This document shows, in pieces, positions 16,397 to 24,586 of a stretch of 32,651 nucleotides of DNA (the stretch's first letter is position 1; each line of letters opens with the position of its first letter). The position numbers and the translations under genes were made by a program. The notes under the pieces were generated by a model. That model worked only from the letters and a program-made list of their open reading frames with translations, had not been told where the DNA came from and made no database searches. Location of the stretch: assembly GCA_007133495.1 (NCBI GenBank), contig SLMS01000182.1, forward strand, positions 1 to 32,651, given 5' to 3'. Source of the DNA: Candidatus Sumerlaeota bacterium (GTDB lineage: Bacteria > Sumerlaeota > Sumerlaeia > SLMS01).

Positions 16397-17956
16397 GTGG
16401 CAGCAGGCGAAGAAAGAAAAGCGACGTTCACGTACAGGCTGCTGGGTTTCCTTGCGGACCTGGTGATGCTTGCGCTGTTCCTGCTCTTCGGCGTCGCCCT
16501 GCTGAACATTATTATACAAACGGTGGTGTTGGTCGTCGGCATCTACCGCGAGGTGACCCCGCACTCGCCGTTTGCGCCCACACCCGAGGAGGGCCGCTGG
16601 CGGCGCGACAGCCTCGACCTGCTGATTGCGCTTGTACAGGCTGCCGTGGCGGGATTGTTGCATTTCGGGTTCCTGAAACTCCGGAAACGTTACCTCCACG
16701 TCGCAGCGGGAACGGGATTCGAGAGCTTCATCAGCAAGCGCTACCTGCTGGCCCGCGAGGGAGGGAAGCTGGTCGGCCTGATCAGCTTCGTCTCGGTGCT
16801 CGGTGTTGCGGTGGGCACGATGGCGCTGATTGTCGTCATCAGCGTTATGGATGGTTTTGACCGCGAGCTGGTGCGGAAATTCATGGGCGTGTTCTCGCAC
16901 GTCCAGATCGTGCGCGACCAGGCCTTCGCCCAGAGCACGAATATACCAGAAGACCATGCCGAGATTATTATAGAACGCCTGCTCGAGGTCCCGGGCGTCG
17001 TGGGTGCAGCACCCATACTTGAACACGAAACGATGATGCAGGCCCGGCGCGGGGCCGGCGAGCTGAAAGCCCCCGCGATGCTCCGTGGCGTTGACCCCGC
17101 CCGCGAAGCCGAAGTCACCGAATTCATGGACTATATCGTCACCGGAGAGCCGGTGCCGGGGCACCGGGAGATTGTGGTCGGCCAGCGGCTTGCCGAACGG
17201 CTCAATGTCTGGCCCGGTGATTCGGTTTACGCGATCGGTGCCGTCCTTGCCGGCGCGAACCGTCCTCTTGCCGGAACGACGCCGCTCCGCGTTGTCGGCA
17301 TTTTCAACAGCGGCCTGTACGACGTGGACGACAAGTTTGTCTATACGACGATCGGCACCGTGCAGGAAATGCTGATGCTGGAGGGACAGGTGAACTCGGT
17401 TCACCTCAAGCTCGAAGACCCCCACCTTGTTCAGGGCTATGCGGAGGAAATTCTTGCCATGCTCCCCGCCGGTTTTGGCGTCCGCACCTGGCAGATGCTC
17501 AACCCACAGTTCTTCGAGGCGCTGTGGATCGAGAAGGTGGCCATGTTTATCATCCTGCTGCTGATCGTTGTGGTGGCGGCGCTGAACATCATCGGCACAC
17601 TGATTATGACGGTGATCCAGAAGACGCGGGACATCGGAGTGCTGAAGTCCATGGGCGCTGAGAGTAGCTCAATCCTCTGGATATTCCTCTACCACGGCAC
17701 GTATATCGGTGTGATTGGCACTTCGCTCGGCACGGCATGGGGGCTGCGCCTCTGCCATTTCGTCGAGCACGATATCGAGAAGATTTTCGAGCTGCCCGGC
17801 GGCGTTTACGGCATCGACCGCCTGCCGGTGGTGGTGGACCCCTTCACGATCGCCTTCCTTGTCTTCTGTGCGCTTTCGATCTGCATTCTGGCCTCTATTA
17901 TTCCGGCGTGGCAGGCCGCACGCCTAAATCCCGTGGAAGCCCTGAGGTACGACTGA
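16397..17956 (+). CDS. LolC/E-like lipoprotein-releasing ABC permease with N-terminal extension
   Basis: This is a 519-residue inner-membrane protein. From about residue 108 it follows the LolC/LolE family: FISKRYLLAR, a first span with GLISFVSVLGVAVGTMALIV, a large periplasmic MacB-like domain (about 155-370), then three spans to the end with AWQAARLNPVEALRYD, the standard family ending. It would extract lipoproteins from the inner membrane for passage to the outer membrane. Before this core it carries about 107 extra residues with two predicted spans (about 15-50 and 72-94). The start is GTG 16397 because GGCGGAGG lies at 16381-16388; a longer frame from 16328 overlaps lysS. No LolD ATPase gene follows; instead the next gene overlaps it by one base. 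Confidence 0.88.
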   Translation: MAAGEERKATFTYRLLGFLADLVMLALFLLFGVALLNIIIQTVVLVVGIYREVTPHSPFAPTPEEGRWRRDSLDLLIALVQAAVAGLLHFGFLKLRKRYLHVAAGTGFESFISKRYLLAREGGKLVGLISFVSVLGVAVGTMALIVVISVMDGFDRELVRKFMGVFSHVQIVRDQAFAQSTNIPEDHAEIIIERLLEVPGVVGAAPILEHETMMQARRGAGELKAPAMLRGVDPAREAEVTEFMDYIVTGEPVPGHREIVVGQRLAERLNVWPGDSVYAIGAVLAGANRPLAGTTPLRVVGIFNSGLYDVDDKFVYTTIGTVQEMLMLEGQVNSVHLKLEDPHLVQGYAEEILAMLPAGFGVRTWQMLNPQFFEALWIEKVAMFIILLLIVVVAALNIIGTLIMTVIQKTRDIGVLKSMGAESSSILWIFLYHGTYIGVIGTSLGTAWGLRLCHFVEHDIEKIFELPGGVYGIDRLPVVVDPFTIAFLVFCALSICILASIIPAWQAARLNPVEALRYD

Positions 17957-18888
17957 TGCGACTGTGTACCGTTGAAACGGAAAAGACCGCTCCTTTTTTT
18001 GGCATCGAACTCAAGAAGAAGGTTCTCCGTGTGCACGAGGCAGCCCGGGCGTTCGCCCTCCCGGAGACGGAACTGGCGTACTTTCACAGCCTCCACACCT
18101 ATCTTGAGGGGCTGCCGAAGTCGGAAAAGGCACTGCGGGCGCTTCTGAAGGAAATTTCCGCCACGCCGAAGACGCTCGGGAAACCGGCCCCGGATGGCGA
18201 GCCGTACCTGATAGACCAGTCAACGGTGAAGTACCTCCCTCCCATCCAGCGCCCCGGCAAGTTTCTCTGCATCGGCATGAACTACCGGGACCACTGCGAG
18301 GAGCAGAACAAGGAAATACCAAAGAAGCCCGTTGTCTTCAACAAATTCGCCACGTCCTTGATCGGGCACGAGACACCGATTCCGCTGCCACTGCGCTACG
18401 ACAAGTCGGTTGACTACGAGGCGGAACTCGGTGTCGTTATCGGTAAACGCGCGCGGCGGGTCACGAAGCGCACGGCAATGAAGCACGTTGCGGGGTATAT
18501 TATTGTGAACGACGTGTCGCTCCGGGCAATACAGCGGAGCGAGAATCAATGGTCCCGCGCCAAGGGCTTCGACGGGTCGGGGCCGTGCGGGCCCTGCATT
18601 GTCACTGCAGATGAAATACCCGATCCGCACCGTCTGCGCATTTCGTGCACCCTCAACGGAAAGACGGTGCAGTCCTCCAATACCGAGAATCTTATATTCA
18701 AGGTTGGCGACCTGATTTCGTTTATCAGCCAGGTCATGACGCTAGAGCCGGGTGACATTATTTCCACCGGCACTCCGGGCGGTGTGGGCGCCTTCAGGAA
18801 CCCGCCGAGGTTCCTCGCGCCGGGTGACGTTATCGAGGTGCGGATCGACCGGCTCGGGTCGCTCAAAAACCGCTGCGAGAAGGGTTAA
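17956..18888 (+). CDS. Fumarylacetoacetate hydrolase (FAH) family protein
   Basis: This is a 310-residue cytosolic enzyme of the FAH superfamily, whose members cleave or decarboxylate C-C bonds in 2,4-diketo acids with a bound divalent metal. The catalytic domain runs from about residue 100 (FLCIGMNYRDHCEE) to the end. The metal ligands are present as Glu155 and Glu157 in DYEAELG and Asp186 in VNDVSLR. GDIISTGTPGGVG and PGDVIEVRIDRLGSL are typical. Residues 1-95 form the usual smaller N-terminal domain. The substrate cannot be assigned. The ATG overlaps the stop of the permease gene (TGATG), so it is translationally coupled. Its TAA overlaps the stop of the convergent gene on the other strand. 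Confidence 0.9.
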   Translation: MRLCTVETEKTAPFFGIELKKKVLRVHEAARAFALPETELAYFHSLHTYLEGLPKSEKALRALLKEISATPKTLGKPAPDGEPYLIDQSTVKYLPPIQRPGKFLCIGMNYRDHCEEQNKEIPKKPVVFNKFATSLIGHETPIPLPLRYDKSVDYEAELGVVIGKRARRVTKRTAMKHVAGYIIVNDVSLRAIQRSENQWSRAKGFDGSGPCGPCIVTADEIPDPHRLRISCTLNGKTVQSSNTENLIFKVGDLISFISQVMTLEPGDIISTGTPGGVGAFRNPPRFLAPGDVIEVRIDRLGSLKNRCEKG

Positions 18889-21404
18889 TTGCGCTCTTCC
18901 GGCAACAGGATGCGGAAGAAGACGCGGGTCTCCATCCGCTGCTCCTCACGGTCGTAGTCCCCTCCACTCACCTCCGGACTGTATATAAACTCAAGCAACC
19001 CTTCATCCTCCAACTCCTCCATCCCGAGTTCCTCGTTGATCGGATGGCGGTATTCGTTCGGAATGCGCAGGTAGTGCTCAATTCCGTATTCGCGGAGAAA
19101 CCGCGCGCGTTCCTCGGGATCGTTCATATCGTATGCCGCCTGGATGTCCCAATCGTCGAGGTGCACGATGGTTATGGAGGGATCGAGGACATAGTGGCGG
19201 TTTTCGTGTGTGAGCAGCTTCCCGTCCCGGAGGTTTTCGTTCGCATACTCCCAAGTGTCCACGTCAGCGCCGTACCGCAGCCGGAGGAAAAGGTCCGCCG
19301 GCATGCCGGGATTGCGGAAGGCGTCCAACGCAAGTTGGTTGAAATGCTGCCCCTCGACCGTCCGCGCGCCGGAGAACTTGAACCCCATGAGCCCGAAGGT
19401 CATCCCCGGGGTAACAAGTATCGCCAGCAACATCAACCCGCTGCCTCCGGCCAGGCCCTTGCAGGCGAGGGCGAGATTCGGATCTCCACCGGCCGCGATG
19501 CGCTTCAGCCAGTAGAATGGCAGGCCGGCCAGAACGGCAGCCGGCGCCATGATTCCGAGAATCTGATACAGATAGAAATCGGCCAGAAGATACTTGTAGC
19601 CGAGATAGCCCGCCGCGGTCAGGTAGACAAGAAACACCGGAATGACAGCATCGCCATCCGGCATGCGGCCCGTGCGCCGGTAATTCCAGCCTGCCCAGCC
19701 TGCGGCAACAAGCGGCAGCAGCAGAAACACCGGAATGAAGAAGCCCGGAAACTTCGGCGCCATTTTGTAGTGATGCGGCCAGACGTAGTAGGACCGGCCG
19801 GCGATCTGTTCGCTCTGCCGGTACGCGTCGTTTGACGTGGTGAAGGAAGTAAGTCTGTATAGACGCGCGAGCCAGCCGGCGGAGCGCAGCGAAGTGTACT
19901 CCTCCCCCGGGCCGGCAGGGGTGAGAATATCGTACCCGTACCAGAACGGCCAGCTTGCCCGGAGCCGCCAATAAAGGTTGTTCGCGCGGCGCTGGTAGTC
20001 CGGGTGCCCCTCGTCGCGGTCGATCCCCTGATGCAGGTCGTGGTAGAATTCCGCAATCTTGCCCACTCCATCCCCGACGCGGAACCACTCTATTTCTGCG
20101 GAGCGCAGAACGTCCGGGTTCACCCTTACGCTCGTGGTGAAAACCTCCGGGAAGAACGAGTAAACGGGATTCCCCGTAAGGACCCAGTTCCTCACGTACC
20201 AAGGCAGGGAAATGCCGATGCAAACCGCAAAAGTGCAGATGAAAAACTTGCCAAGATAGAATGACCGGCGCACTCCTCGCCCGGACCGCAGGTAATCGAA
20301 TGCAATCGCCGCGAGCCACGGCACCCAGAGCATCCCCATCATGTAGTTCAGGTTCATCCCGATGGCAGGCATAAGCGTGAACGCCACCAGCGCCCCGCGG
20401 CTCCGCGCGGTGAAGTAGAGCGTGCCGAAATAGACAAATGCCGCAGTATAAAAAATTGCAAAGGCATAATCGGAAGCGTAAGTCGTGTAGGCGATGCCGT
20501 TGGGCAGCGTGCGAAAGAGAATCGTTGAGGCTGCCGCCACGGCATGGCTGCGGAAAACCTGAACCGCCGTCAGATAGACAAACACGCAGGCCAACAGGCC
20601 TGAGAGCGGCGCGGCGAAGCGTTGGTGCATGTCGCTCCAGTCGGCGAACATTGTGGAGGCGAAGGCACCAAAGTTCGAATAGAGATGCGGGTAGTTCGCC
20701 CCGAGGCCGATGCCCACCTGGGCCTCCGCCTTGAAGGGGAAGGCGTTTTCGAGAAACGTCATCCGCGCGTAACCGAGATAAAGAATAAGCGAATCCCAGT
20801 ACGTTTCCGGATAGAAGACCGCGTGCCAGAAAGTGGTAAGGGTGACGAGGAGCACTCCCACACCGGCGAGCACAAGAAAAGCGATCGTCAGCTTCGAGGT
20901 GGGCAGCGGGGGAATGTTTTCGTCCAATTGTCCACTTTTCCCAACCTCGAATACCGGGCGCAGCCTGCGCGCCAGGTATACCCCCCCGACGAAAAGTGCA
21001 ATCCACAGCAACCAGGCAAAGGGCATGTATAGCAGCCGGGCCATCGTCAGCAGGATAAACGCAAACCCGGCAATCCCCCAGCCGAGAGCATACGCCGCTG
21101 CGATGGCGCCGGGCCAGCTCAGCCGCAGACGCAGCACCCGGAGGCATACCCAACCAAAGCCGAAAACGAGCGCGTTGACCACCAGCATTTGCAATACGTC
21201 GAGCGGCGGTGTGTTCGCCAGGGAGAAGGTCCACGGCCCGAACAGCGCGGAGAAAACCCCGAGCGGAAATTGTTCGCTATGAATGAGGGCGGTGTTTGAG
21301 TGAAAGAAATAGAGATAATTGAGCAGTCCGAAGACGGGCAGAAGCCCCACTCCGGCAAGAACGGCCAGCCCTGCCGCGTTCCGGTGCTGCGGCGGAGCAC
21401 TCAT
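18885..21404 (-). CDS. Large membrane glycosyltransferase-like protein (GT-C/GT39-like)
   Basis: This is an 839-residue polytopic protein. Around twelve membrane spans cover about residues 10 to 680, and a soluble domain of some 150 residues follows outside the membrane. The pattern fits the GT-C fold of polyprenyl-phosphate-sugar transferases: an acidic loop after an early span (FYPETYWDSLILYLGYAR, 197-214) and LPWYVRNWVLTGNPVYSFF, a stretch common in GT39-like and related bacterial proteins. It may move sugars onto a lipid or protein outside the inner membrane; donor and acceptor are unknown. The ATG overlaps the stop of the small upstream gene by the sequence TCAT (minus strand ATGA), so the two are coupled. 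Its 3' end overlaps the FAH gene's stop by 4 bases. Confidence 0.78.
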   Translation of the reverse strand: MSAPPQHRNAAGLAVLAGVGLLPVFGLLNYLYFFHSNTALIHSEQFPLGVFSALFGPWTFSLANTPPLDVLQMLVVNALVFGFGWVCLRVLRLRLSWPGAIAAAYALGWGIAGFAFILLTMARLLYMPFAWLLWIALFVGGVYLARRLRPVFEVGKSGQLDENIPPLPTSKLTIAFLVLAGVGVLLVTLTTFWHAVFYPETYWDSLILYLGYARMTFLENAFPFKAEAQVGIGLGANYPHLYSNFGAFASTMFADWSDMHQRFAAPLSGLLACVFVYLTAVQVFRSHAVAAASTILFRTLPNGIAYTTYASDYAFAIFYTAAFVYFGTLYFTARSRGALVAFTLMPAIGMNLNYMMGMLWVPWLAAIAFDYLRSGRGVRRSFYLGKFFICTFAVCIGISLPWYVRNWVLTGNPVYSFFPEVFTTSVRVNPDVLRSAEIEWFRVGDGVGKIAEFYHDLHQGIDRDEGHPDYQRRANNLYWRLRASWPFWYGYDILTPAGPGEEYTSLRSAGWLARLYRLTSFTTSNDAYRQSEQIAGRSYYVWPHHYKMAPKFPGFFIPVFLLLPLVAAGWAGWNYRRTGRMPDGDAVIPVFLVYLTAAGYLGYKYLLADFYLYQILGIMAPAAVLAGLPFYWLKRIAAGGDPNLALACKGLAGGSGLMLLAILVTPGMTFGLMGFKFSGARTVEGQHFNQLALDAFRNPGMPADLFLRLRYGADVDTWEYANENLRDGKLLTHENRHYVLDPSITIVHLDDWDIQAAYDMNDPEERARFLREYGIEHYLRIPNEYRHPINEELGMEELEDEGLLEFIYSPEVSGGDYDREEQRMETRVFFRILLPEERN

Positions 21405-21823
21405 CGGTCCTCGGGCACGTCGCCGCGGGAGGCGCGGTATTGCTGGAGGTAGTAGTAGCGGTCCTCGGGCACGTCGCCGCGGGAGGCGTGGTACTGCTGG
21501 AGGTAGTAGTAGCGCTCCTCAGGGGTTTGGGCGGGCCCGAGTGGCGGGGGAAGATAATCGTTATACTGAAGCTCGGCCGGGCCGGGCGGAGGCGGTGGTG
21601 TTTGCGGAAGCTCCTCCGGCGCTGGTGGTTGCTCGGCCTGCGCCGGCGCCGCGGCGGAGGCATGGTCCGCCGCGGGTGGTGGTGCGGGCTGCGGCGGTGG
21701 CTGGTCCACGTCCGGCGGCGGCGCACCCGGCGTCCAGCCGTAAACCGGCAGGTGCTGCGGGGCGCCCCATGTCCAGGGGCCACCTTCGGGGAATTCGCGG
21801 CGATCGCGCTGCTGCTCGGTCAT
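21401..21823 (-). CDS. Proline-rich protein with C-terminal tandem repeats
   Basis: This is a 140-residue protein without signal peptide or membrane span. The first 30 residues are polar, and residues 33-100 are dominated by Pro, Ala and Gln (PPPDVDQPPPQPAPPPAADH), suggesting a disordered linker. The C-terminus holds two 18-residue tandem repeats of the form RYYYLQQYxASRGDVPED, matched by two 54-bp DNA repeats. Its stop overlaps the start of the glycosyltransferase-like gene, so it is translated with it and may act on it. I do not recognise the family. The repeat and the coupled start make it likely to be a real gene even though composition is biased. Confidence 0.65.
   Translation of the reverse strand: MTEQQRDRREFPEGGPWTWGAPQHLPVYGWTPGAPPPDVDQPPPQPAPPPAADHASAAAPAQAEQPPAPEELPQTPPPPPGPAELQYNDYLPPPLGPAQTPEERYYYLQQYHASRGDVPEDRYYYLQQYRASRGDVPEDR
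21405..21512. repeat. 54-bp tandem repeat, two copies, in coding DNA
   Basis: Copies at 21405-21458 and 21459-21512 differ at only two positions (C/T and T/C in the word GGCGCGGTATTG against GGCGTGGTACTG). A third, shorter and more diverged start (CGCTCCTCAGG) follows at 21513. They encode the RYYYLQQY repeats of the proline-rich protein on the minus strand. Their near identity implies a recent duplication or gene conversion. Confidence 0.85.
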
Positions 21824-22041
21824 TGCGGTTTGGCTCCGGGGCTGGGCGGGTTGGATTGGAGCTTGCTCGCCCCGTCTGGGTCAGCGACGCTTTGGGCGCG
21901 GCGGAGATTGGCGGGAGGAAGCGATTTGGCAAGCATGCAATCATCCGTGAAGAGCGTAACCGGTGCCATGCTCGGGCGGCATCGGTGCGGCTGCAACGGG
22001 GAAAGGGGGCGGAACACGGGCCGCGCGTCCGTGGAAGAGTC

Positions 22042-22812
22042 ATGCTCCTGCTCCAACTGATCTACCCGCTCGCGCTGCTGCTGTGCCTCGCCACGGGGAT
22101 GCTGCAGCTCATCATCCAGCCTTCGATACTGCGACATTATGCCTCGCGCGAGGCGATCGTGCTCGGTGCGGCACTCCTGGTTTTTCTCGCGGGAGTCCTG
22201 TCCTTTGCGTGGCTGGAACTGTACTTCGTCGGGAGCGGAAGCGTCCCCCTGATCCGGGAGGTGTTCCTCTCGACCGTGCTCATGCTGCTGGTCTGCGTGG
22301 TGACGTGGCCCGGGGCGAAGGAGGCCGACCTGAGCGCCGTCGAGCGCTGGAGCAAGCGCTCGTGCCTTGCCGTGCTCGCGCTGACCGCCGGGGCGTTCGC
22401 GTGGTCGCTCGGTTACTTCCAGGTGATCGGCTGGCTGGTGGACTTCCGCGAGCTGGAGGACGGCGTGGTGGAGGCGTTTCTCGCCGGCTCCTGGTATGCC
22501 TTCACGATGATGTGCTTTGTGGCGCTGACTGCGGCGATCACCGAGGAGGTCATCTTCCGCGGCTACCTGCAGGGCCGGCTGGAGGGATCATTCCTTGGCC
22601 CTTGGGGAGCGGCCATCCTTGTGGCTGGGCTGTTCGCGCTCGGGCACGGCAACTATGTGGAACCGTGGGGCCTGAAGGAACTCCAAGTATTCATCCTCGG
22701 CCTTGTGTTCGCCTTCGCGAAGCTGAAGTACGGCCTGCTTGCGGCCGTGCTTGTCCACCTTGGGCACAACGGCATTTCACTGGCGGTTCAGGCGATCCTG
22801 CTGACGTTCTAA
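22042..22812 (+). CDS. CPBP family intramembrane metalloprotease
   Basis: This is a 256-residue protein with about eight membrane spans. The CPBP/Abi motifs are complete: EEVIFRGYLQGRL (Glu168, Glu169, Arg173), FALGHG (His202) and HLGHN (His239, Asn243). Family members such as Rce1 cleave substrates within the membrane; bacterial ones act in prenyl-peptide processing, bacteriocin immunity or membrane-protein turnover, and the target here is unknown. An open frame extends far upstream, but ATG 22042 is chosen because GGAAGAG precedes it and the hydrophobic family start lies there; the upstream translation is shadow sequence of the minus-strand gene. It is divergent from the proline-rich gene across 218 bases. 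Its stop overlaps that of the next gene on the minus strand. Confidence 0.9.
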   Translation: MLLLQLIYPLALLLCLATGMLQLIIQPSILRHYASREAIVLGAALLVFLAGVLSFAWLELYFVGSGSVPLIREVFLSTVLMLLVCVVTWPGAKEADLSAVERWSKRSCLAVLALTAGAFAWSLGYFQVIGWLVDFRELEDGVVEAFLAGSWYAFTMMCFVALTAAITEEVIFRGYLQGRLEGSFLGPWGAAILVAGLFALGHGNYVEPWGLKELQVFILGLVFAFAKLKYGLLAAVLVHLGHNGISLAVQAILLTF

Positions 22813-23978
22813 TACCACCTCGTCCGGGCTGGCTGCAGGCGGACGGAGTACCTGTTGGCGGAACCCCGATGGATGCGGACTTCGCGCTCCCAGGGGATGT
22901 AGCCATGGCGATAGACGGTCACGTCGTAGCGCCCCTCGCGCAGGCGCGTGTTGTATGGCGTCTGGCCGACGTAGATGCCGTTGATATACACCTCCGCCGG
23001 GCCGGGTGAGGCGTTGACGTAGAGCGGCCCTTCACGGGCCTCGTCCCCGGGCCTGCGCCGCAGGTCCTGCCCCGGATCGAGACGGGGTTGGATGCGGTCC
23101 ACGAAGGGCGGCCCCGGACGGTAAGGCCACGACATGTCGTAGCCGGGCGGAAGCGGCCGCGCAGGGAAGGACCGGTACGGGTCCGCCGTGTAACGCGGCA
23201 GGGACGGGACCACGGGCGGCAGGGCGGCGATTCCCGGCGCGTGGCGTTCCTCCAGCCCCTCCACGTTGATCCGCGTCCAGGACTCGCCCATCCACGGAAT
23301 CCAGACGCGGCCGGCCAGCGGGTTCTCCCAGTCCTCGTTCTCCTCGCGCTCCATGCGGAAGGACTCCAGCAGTTCCGCCCACCGGTTGCGCAGCTCGCGC
23401 TGGAAGTGCCCGCGCAGCGATTCCGGCGAAGCGGTCACCGATCCGTACGTGCCGCGGAAGCTGTGCGCCGCGAACGGCCAGCGCACCTCCGGCGCCCAAG
23501 CCGGAATGGCGAAGGCGTGAATGTATTCGGAACCGGGCTCGGAGACGGTGAAAAAGCCGCCCCCGCGGGGGAAAGTGACCGGGTAGGAGCGGCGGACCTG
23601 GTTTTGCCACTCGAAGTTGGAGGGCACGACCTGGCGGGTAATCCCCTGCGCGTCGGTCATGAAGATGAAAACGAACGCATCGGCGTCGGTGCGGACGGCA
23701 ATGCGGACGGGATCGCCGGCTTCGTAGCGGAAGCGATCAGCTTCAACGCTGACGGCAATCGGACGGAAGCGGGGGGGAGCGGGAGGCTCTTCGGCCTCGG
23801 GCTCCTCGGTGGCTTCGGGAGCGGCCTCTTCAGCCCCGTCGGGAGCGGCCTCATCGTCGTCTGTTTCGATCAGGACCTGCTCCTCGTTCTCCGGCGGGTC
23901 AGCCTGCTCGTTGGCGAAGGCCAGCGCGGGGATCACGAGGAAGACAAAAAGTGCGGCAAGGAGACGGGGGGCAGTCAT
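22809..23978 (-). CDS. Exported DUF4384/PEGA-domain protein
   Basis: This is a 389-residue secreted protein. The signal peptide is about 1-22 (TAPRLLAALFVFLVIPALAFA). An acidic stretch rich in Glu and Ala (about 25-65) is followed by a DUF4384-like domain at about 70-170 (RFRYEAGDPVRIAVRTDADA, FIFMTDAQGITRQVVPSNFE). The middle is Pro- and Tyr-rich. The last 70 residues form a PEGA domain (LYVNASPGPAEVYINGIYVG, then YDVTVYRHGYIPWEREVRI), a beta fold linked to surface layers and cell-wall contact. The first ATG after a GGAGG is at 23978; a GTG at 23996 is possible but less likely. It faces the CPBP gene tail to tail with stops overlapping by 4 bases. Its leader is the repeat-rich spacer that follows in plus coordinates. 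Confidence 0.85.
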   Translation of the reverse strand: MTAPRLLAALFVFLVIPALAFANEQADPPENEEQVLIETDDDEAAPDGAEEAAPEATEEPEAEEPPAPPRFRPIAVSVEADRFRYEAGDPVRIAVRTDADAFVFIFMTDAQGITRQVVPSNFEWQNQVRRSYPVTFPRGGGFFTVSEPGSEYIHAFAIPAWAPEVRWPFAAHSFRGTYGSVTASPESLRGHFQRELRNRWAELLESFRMEREENEDWENPLAGRVWIPWMGESWTRINVEGLEERHAPGIAALPPVVPSLPRYTADPYRSFPARPLPPGYDMSWPYRPGPPFVDRIQPRLDPGQDLRRRPGDEAREGPLYVNASPGPAEVYINGIYVGQTPYNTRLREGRYDVTVYRHGYIPWEREVRIHRGSANRYSVRLQPARTRWY

Positions 23979-24092
23979 GATCGTGCCAACCTCCACTTCT
24001 GGAAGGATGGCTCATGACCACCCTTCTGGCAAGCTGGACTTGCGCGCGGGGCGCGAAGTTAGAGGTTTGGGCGGCGAAGGGCGAAAAAAAAG

Positions 24093-24188
24093 CGCAGTCT
24101 GTCTCGCCCTTTCAGGGCTCCGGTTTTCTCGGACCCTGCCTCCCAGGGCGTTGCCCTGGGCTATCATCTCGCGCCCTTTTGGGGCTTC
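24093..24188 (+). repeat. Palindromic interspersed element, copy 1
   Basis: A 96-bp element made of three hairpin words: GCCCTttcAGGGC (24106-24118), CCCAGGGCgttGCCCTGGG (24142-24160) and GCCCTtttGGGGC (24173-24185). It differs from copy 2 at two positions only. In the last hairpin the T/C change leaves a G-T pair, so RNA pairing is kept. Confidence 0.85.
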
Positions 24189-24292
24189 ATCACCAATCGC
24201 CGCAGCACCACCTGGGATCGCCAAACTCCTGTTTGGCGCTCTTCCCCCGTCAACCTACCTCCCGGCAACGCCCACACCCCGGCCGCATCTCA

Positions 24293-24388
24293 CGCAGCCT
24301 GTCTCGCCCTTTCAGGGCTCCGGTTTTCTCGGACCCTGCCTCCCAGGGCGTTGCCCTGGGCTATCATCTCGCGCCCCTTTGGGGCTTC
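24293..24388 (+). repeat. Palindromic interspersed element, copy 2
   Basis: The same 96-bp element as copy 1, 94 of 96 bases identical, in the same orientation and exactly 200 bases further on. Its last hairpin is perfect (GCCCCtttGGGGC, 24373-24385). Two such close copies suggest recent spread or conversion by an outside transposase, none of which is encoded in this window. Confidence 0.85.
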
Positions 24389-24434
24389 TCCCGGTGATCA
24401 GACCCCCCGCTGGGGAGTTGAACGGCGCAGCTCC

Positions 24435-24514
24435 GGCCCAACGGGCCAAAATATGACGGCCCCGGGCAACGCCTGGGGAACCTGGTCCGGTCAGGCAAAA
24501 CGCCCTGATGGGGC
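24435..24514 (-). repeat. Palindromic interspersed element, diverged inverted copy
   Basis: GGCCCaacGGGCC (24435-24447), then CCCCGGGCAACGCCTGGGG (24460-24478) and GCCCTGATGGGGC (24502-24514) follow the order of words of the reverse complement of copies 1 and 2, at similar spacing. It is much less conserved and looks like an older copy in the opposite orientation. Confidence 0.6.
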
Positions 24515-24586
24515 ACAACAAAAGCACGGCGAGTCCACCCGCAGACGCGGAGAGCACGTGATCCCCGAGCAGCCGGGATGCGCCCC

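Larger units (their letters stand above)
23979..24586. other. Repeat-filled intergenic region
   Basis: These 608 bases lie between the methyltransferase-like gene's 3' end and the PEGA gene's 5' end, both on the minus strand. They hold two near-identical 96-bp palindrome-rich elements in direct orientation exactly 200 bases apart, and a more diverged inverted relative. Between the elements is CCT/CAC-rich sequence. Open frames here on either strand give peptides such as SPGQRPG that, as I recall, occur in many spuriously annotated proteins. I see no gene. Confidence 0.75.

Noticed and set aside
19264-21234. Second long minus-strand frame (656 residues) within the GT-C-like gene
   Set aside because: It is a frame-shifted shadow of the polytopic protein, Arg/His-rich and without membrane pattern.
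21319-22041. Upstream extension of the CPBP protease to 497 residues
   Set aside because: The extension is antisense to the repeat protein and lacks family similarity; the hydrophobic family start with a ribosome site is at 22042.
24093-24514. CRISPR array
   Set aside because: The two close copies are 96 bp with internal palindromes and one spacer-like gap of 104 bases; there is no regular series and no cas gene.
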